Assembly (NCBI GenBank): GCA_964439395.1
Contig: CAYTNV010000039.1
Span: forward strand, 1-26,482
Direction: 5' to 3'
DNA: 26,482 bases
Source of the DNA: JAUUSJ01 sp964439395
Lineage (GTDB): Bacteria; Bacillota; Clostridia; Lachnospirales; Lachnospiraceae
Shown: positions 23,421 to 26,482 of the stretch, in pieces
How positions within the stretch are numbered: the stretch's first letter is position 1
Layout: each line of letters begins with the position of its first letter
Program-made: the position numbers and the translations under genes
Notes under the pieces: generated by a model
Databases searched by the model: none
Told to the model about the DNA's origin: nothing
Seen by the model: only the letters and a program-made list of their open reading frames with translations

Positions 23421-24299
23421 TTGGAAAAGATAAAAGAATATTTGGAATGGTTATCATTAATACAATTTAATATTACAGACTTAGTAGAGATTATCATTTT
23501 AAGTTTTCTTGTGTATCAGATTATATTGTGGATTAAAAATACAAGAGCATGGATGATTGCGAAAGGGCTTGTAGTTGTGCTGGTTTTTGTATTATTGTCT
23601 ATAATTTTTAATTTAAATACAATTTTATGGCTGTTTAGCAATTCGGTGACATTTATTGTTATTGCTTTAGTTATTGTATTTCAACCAGAATTTCGAATGG
23701 CATTAGAGGAAATTGGAAGAAAGAATTTTTTCTACAGTGTACTGCCGTTTGAGGATAATAAAAAAGAAGAAGAGAGAATTTCTAAAAATACAGTGAACTC
23801 TATTGCAAAAGCGTGTGGAGATATGGCAAAGGTAAAGACAGGAGCATTGATTGTTATTGAAAGAAATGTTCAGCTTGCAGAGTATGAGAGAACTGGGATT
23901 GCTATTGATGCGCTTGTTACGAGTCAATTACTTATTAACATTTTTGAACATAATACTCCTCTTCATGATGGAGCAGTACTAATTCGAAATAATCGTATTG
24001 TAGCTGCTACTTGTTATTTGCCGTTGACACAGAGGTTAAATGTGGCAAAGGAACTAGGAACAAGACATAGAGCTGCGATTGGAATTAGTGAAGTTGGAGA
24101 TAGTTATACTGTTGTTGTGTCGGAGGAGACAGGAAAAATTTCAGTAGCGTATGAGGGGTATTTGCATAGGAATATGAGTGTAGATCAGTTAAAAGAATTT
24201 TTATCAAGAGATAGTCACGAAAAGGTAGTAGAGAAAACGAAAAATAAATTTAAAATATGGAAGGGTAGAAGCAGTGACGAAAAAAGGGATAAAGAATAA
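23421..24299 (+). CDS. cdaA: Diadenylate cyclase CdaA
   Basis: Membrane-bound enzyme that condenses two ATP into the second messenger c-di-AMP, which controls K+ uptake, osmolyte uptake and wall homeostasis in Firmicutes. It has 292 residues: three N-terminal membrane helices (about 15-80), then the DAC domain (about 95-255). The hallmark residues are HDGA (182-185) and TRHRAAIG with RHR at 215-217. The start is TTG at 23421 with AAGGTGGG upstream. No ATG gives a full first helix. It overlaps cdaR by 26 bases. GlmM, the usual third partner, is not in the window, and a KtrB/TrkH K+ transporter lies 6 kb upstream. Confidence 0.95.
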   Translation: MEKIKEYLEWLSLIQFNITDLVEIIILSFLVYQIILWIKNTRAWMIAKGLVVVLVFVLLSIIFNLNTILWLFSNSVTFIVIALVIVFQPEFRMALEEIGRKNFFYSVLPFEDNKKEEERISKNTVNSIAKACGDMAKVKTGALIVIERNVQLAEYERTGIAIDALVTSQLLINIFEHNTPLHDGAVLIRNNRIVAATCYLPLTQRLNVAKELGTRHRAAIGISEVGDSYTVVVSEETGKISVAYEGYLHRNMSVDQLKEFLSRDSHEKVVEKTKNKFKIWKGRSSDEKRDKE

Positions 24300-25554
24300 T
24301 TTTAATATGAAAGTATTGTCTGTCATCATTGCGGTCATTATTTGGGTTATTGTAGGAAATATTAATGATCCAGTAATATCGAGAGAGATATCTGGGATTC
24401 AAGTTGAGTTTATTAACGAGAAAGTACTAGATAAAATTAATAAAGCTTATGAATTAGAGGATAGCGATAAAATTAATATATCAGTATCTGGAAAGAAAAG
24501 TATTGTGTCTCGATTAAGGGCAAAAGACTTTAAGGCAAAAGCAGATCTATCAAAGCTTTCTATTGTAGATGCTGTACCAGTCGAAGTGTCATTGAATCAT
24601 AGTGGGAGTGGACAGGTGACAATTGATTTGGGAAAAAATACAATGATGAAAGTAAAAATTGATGACGTGGAGACTGCAACAATACCAGTCAATGTAGAGG
24701 TAGAAGGGGAACCAGCTTCGGGATATGCTGTTGGTAAAAAGACTGCTTCTCCAAATATGATTGAAGTAACTGGTCCGACGACTGCAATTAATAAAATAGA
24801 AGAAGTAAAATTAACTTGTGATGTAACTGGAGCTAATAAAGATATTAAGCAAGATGTGGATGTTGAGTTTTATTCTAAAAATGGAAAGAAAATAGATGCT
24901 TCTAGATTGGAATATAATGAGAAGTCAATATCTGTAGCAGTTGAAATCTGGAAACAAAAAACAATTTCTATTGAGATAGAAACAGAGGGGAAAACTGCAA
25001 GTGGATACAGTGTGGCGTCAGTGGAATATGAACCAAAAACCATTGCGATAGCCGGACCAGATGAGGAATTGGACGAGATTGATAGCATTGAACTAGAAAA
25101 GGTAGATATAAGTGGAGCGACAACGGATGTCGAGACTAATATTAGTTTGACAGATACTTTATTGCCAGGCAATATTATTTTTCAGGAGAGTAATAAGAAT
25201 GTCGCTGTCAAGGTTAAGATAGGAAAAAAGACGGAAAAGAAAATTAGCTTTTCGGCGGATGATATTAATGTGATAGGAGCACAGAATAATCAAAAGATAT
25301 CATTTTTAGATGAACAGTATGAGATGACAATTTCAGGGCTGGAAAAGGACGTTAAAAATATTAGTATAAAAGATTTGGAACCTTATATTCAAGTTAAGGG
25401 ATATTTAGACGGAACTTATAATATTTCAATTTCGTTAGTTGAGAATAAGAATATTGAGGTGGAATCCATCGATAAGGCTAATATTGAGATTGAAACGGAT
25501 ACTACTAGCTCAAGTTCTACCACATCTACTATTACTGCCACAGCTGCAGAGTAG
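24274..25554 (+). CDS. cdaR: CdaA regulatory protein, YbbR domains
   Basis: A 426-residue extracytoplasmic regulator of CdaA. It has a single N-terminal membrane anchor (about 12-30, VLSVIIAVIIWVIVGNI) followed by about four YbbR repeats (roughly 33-125, 130-205, 218-300 and 310-408). Repeats two and three share the pattern EGxxASGY...VTGP or IAGP. It ends in a Ser/Thr/Ala-rich tail. In Bacillus and Listeria, CdaR binds CdaA and modulates its activity. The start is GTG at 24274, with AAGGG 8 bases upstream and inside the end of cdaA, implying coupled translation. Its stop codon is separated from the convergent comFC stop by one base. Confidence 0.92.
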   Translation: MTKKGIKNNFNMKVLSVIIAVIIWVIVGNINDPVISREISGIQVEFINEKVLDKINKAYELEDSDKINISVSGKKSIVSRLRAKDFKAKADLSKLSIVDAVPVEVSLNHSGSGQVTIDLGKNTMMKVKIDDVETATIPVNVEVEGEPASGYAVGKKTASPNMIEVTGPTTAINKIEEVKLTCDVTGANKDIKQDVDVEFYSKNGKKIDASRLEYNEKSISVAVEIWKQKTISIEIETEGKTASGYSVASVEYEPKTIAIAGPDEELDEIDSIELEKVDISGATTDVETNISLTDTLLPGNIIFQESNKNVAVKVKIGKKTEKKISFSADDINVIGAQNNQKISFLDEQYEMTISGLEKDVKNISIKDLEPYIQVKGYLDGTYNISISLVENKNIEVESIDKANIEIETDTTSSSSTTSTITATAAE

Positions 25555-25555
25555 A

Positions 25556-26284
25556 CTAACATCCAGAACCAATGCAGATACAAAGTGTATATACTGTTTG
25601 AACACCGTAATTTTTTAAAATTCTTGTGCAGGCTTCCAAAGTGGCTCCAGTGGTATAAATATCATCTATGAGAAGAACTGTTTTTAAAAGATGGCAATTT
25701 GATTGAAAATCGGGATTCACATAAAAAGCCTGAGAAAGATTGGCAAGTCTTTCTCGCGGTGAGAGTTCTTTTTGAGGAGTAGTGTAGACGGAACGAATAA
25801 GAATAGAAGAAAATGCTGGAATGGATAGGGCATAACTGAGAGTATTTGCAAGGAGCTCGGCTTGATTATAGCCGCGCTCTTTTTTCTTTTTTTCATGGAT
25901 GGGAACGGGAATAATGGCTTGGATGGAGAGAGAGGAAAAAATATTTGAATAGAGATGGAGTGCTTCTTGAATATAGAAAGTAGCAAATTCACGTTTGTTA
26001 TGATATTTGAATTGAGTCATAGAAAATTTGGTATATTTATCATATAGCATGACAGCAAAACCGCGATCAAAGCTTTTGGGATGATGTTTGCAGTCATAGC
26101 AATATTCTTCCTCGTAGGTTGAGAGAGGTTTTCCACAGCGGTAGCAAGACGGTTGTTTGATAAAACTAAGCTTATCCCGACAGGTGGGACAGATTGTATG
26201 GGATGGTTCTAAGATGTGAAGGCAGATGGGACATCTCTTTGGGAAGAGAGCGTTTATTATATTTATTAAAAAAGGTTGTAGCAT
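25556..26284 (-). CDS. comFC: ComF family protein (phosphoribosyltransferase-like)
   Basis: A 242-residue protein related to B. subtilis ComFC and E. coli GntX, needed for handling incoming DNA in transformation. The N-terminal zinc-binding part has cysteine pairs CPIC (18-21), CPTC (32-35), CYRC (47-50) and CYDC (62-65). The C-terminal type I phosphoribosyltransferase fold has the PRPP motif VLLIDDIYTTGATLEAC (about 203-219). The ATG at 26284 follows AAAGGAG. No comFA is next to it, because the end of a tnpB-type insertion element lies about 40 bases upstream. A -10-like TATACT on the minus strand (26318-26313) sits between the two. Confidence 0.92.
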   Translation of the reverse strand: MLQPFLINIINALFPKRCPICLHILEPSHTICPTCRDKLSFIKQPSCYRCGKPLSTYEEEYCYDCKHHPKSFDRGFAVMLYDKYTKFSMTQFKYHNKREFATFYIQEALHLYSNIFSSLSIQAIIPVPIHEKKKKERGYNQAELLANTLSYALSIPAFSSILIRSVYTTPQKELSPRERLANLSQAFYVNPDFQSNCHLLKTVLLIDDIYTTGATLEACTRILKNYGVQTVYTLCICIGSGC

Positions 26285-26304
26285 AGGACTCCTTTCTTAT
26301 GAAA

Positions 26305-26450
26305 AGTTTATTAGTATACGAAATTTGACACTCCCCATGCCTAAAGGCAGGGGATTCTTACTACTTGCCACTGTACAGTAGCTGACCAGTCCATTTCTGG
26401 TAGGTCGTAGTGTGTATATTTTGAAGCGAAAATACCCGTCTTTGACGTTC
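26305..26450 (-). ncRNA. Probable TnpB guide RNA (omega RNA) 3' region
   Basis: In IS200/IS605 elements the transcript covering the right end forms the omega RNA scaffold, and the bases just outside the end act as guide. Here the scaffold would read leftward, include the hairpin 26353-26333, and stop near 26325. The guide would be the roughly 16-20 bases from 26324 down to 26305. The boundaries are inferred and the upstream limit is arbitrary. Confidence 0.4.
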
Positions 26451-26482
26451 AGACATTTTTGTGGCTACAGATACACGTTTAG
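26325..26482 (-). mobile_element. IS200/IS605-type (tnpB) element, right end, continuing beyond the window
   Basis: On the minus strand the sequence CCCCTGCCTTTAGGCATGGGG (26353-26333) followed by AGTGTCAA is the conserved hairpin and boundary at the right end of IS605/IS1341-type elements in Clostridia. The element body, with tnpB, would lie to the right of the window. The left edge near 26325 is approximate, because these elements make no target duplication. Recognition is from memory of the family end. No search was run. Confidence 0.7.
26361..26480 (-). CDS. Open frame entering the window, possible TnpB C terminus (partial)
   Basis: On the minus strand one frame is open from the window edge to a TAG at 26363-26361, giving 39 residues that start KRVSVATKMSERQRRVF and end QLLYSGK. 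In these elements the tnpB reading frame usually ends a short distance before the right-end hairpin, as this one does. The tail contains none of the diagnostic TnpB zinc-finger or RuvC residues, so the assignment rests on position only. Confidence 0.3.
   Translation of the reverse strand, partial: KRVSVATKMSERQRRVFSLQNIHTTTYQKWTGQLLYSGK

Overview
The window is AT-rich, tightly packed bacterial DNA with strong Shine-Dalgarno sites and Clostridia-type gene content: a trehalose PTS, a split transketolase, a DUF975 protein, an MnmM-type tRNA methylase and a cdaA-cdaR operon led by two extra membrane proteins. This gene content and style fit a Firmicute of the Lachnospiraceae. That placement is inferred, because no rRNA or tRNA gene is present.

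Layout from left to right. Positions 1-179 hold the truncated end of a ~230-bp repeat. A leftward tetR-type regulator (189-725) faces glgB (1009-2829) across a dyad that carries a divergent TTGACA on each arm. A trehalose locus follows: treR leftward, and treB-treC rightward from a promoter with three TGTTTAAACA operators. A type II restriction-modification pair follows (C5 methylase plus HpaII-family endonuclease, probably CCGG). CCGG is strikingly rare in the window. A 735-bp gap then holds two more copies of the repeat. Next come leftward proA, rightward cca and an AEC permease, a leftward aromatic-acid-exporter-like protein, a TrkH/KtrB potassium transporter, mnmM, a DUF975 membrane protein, the two-subunit transketolase, and an operon of two uncharacterised membrane proteins with cdaA and cdaR (c-di-AMP synthesis). 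comFC runs back toward cdaR with a one-base gap. The window ends in the right end of an IS200/IS605-type (tnpB) element inserted just upstream of comFC.

The least explained feature is the repeat family at 1-179, 10107-10336 and 10472-10698. Each full copy is two nested inverted repeats. The outer stem is 34-36 bp and (nearly) perfectly paired, yet its sequence differs completely between copies. Short conserved boxes sit between and outside the stems. The inner ~95-bp segment of the first copy is inverted relative to the third, and all three copies lie just downstream of a gene in the same orientation relative to it. I do not recognise it as a named element.

Functional themes are glycogen and trehalose metabolism, pentose phosphate flux, K+ uptake together with c-di-AMP synthesis (a known regulator of K+ transport in Firmicutes), and defence by restriction.
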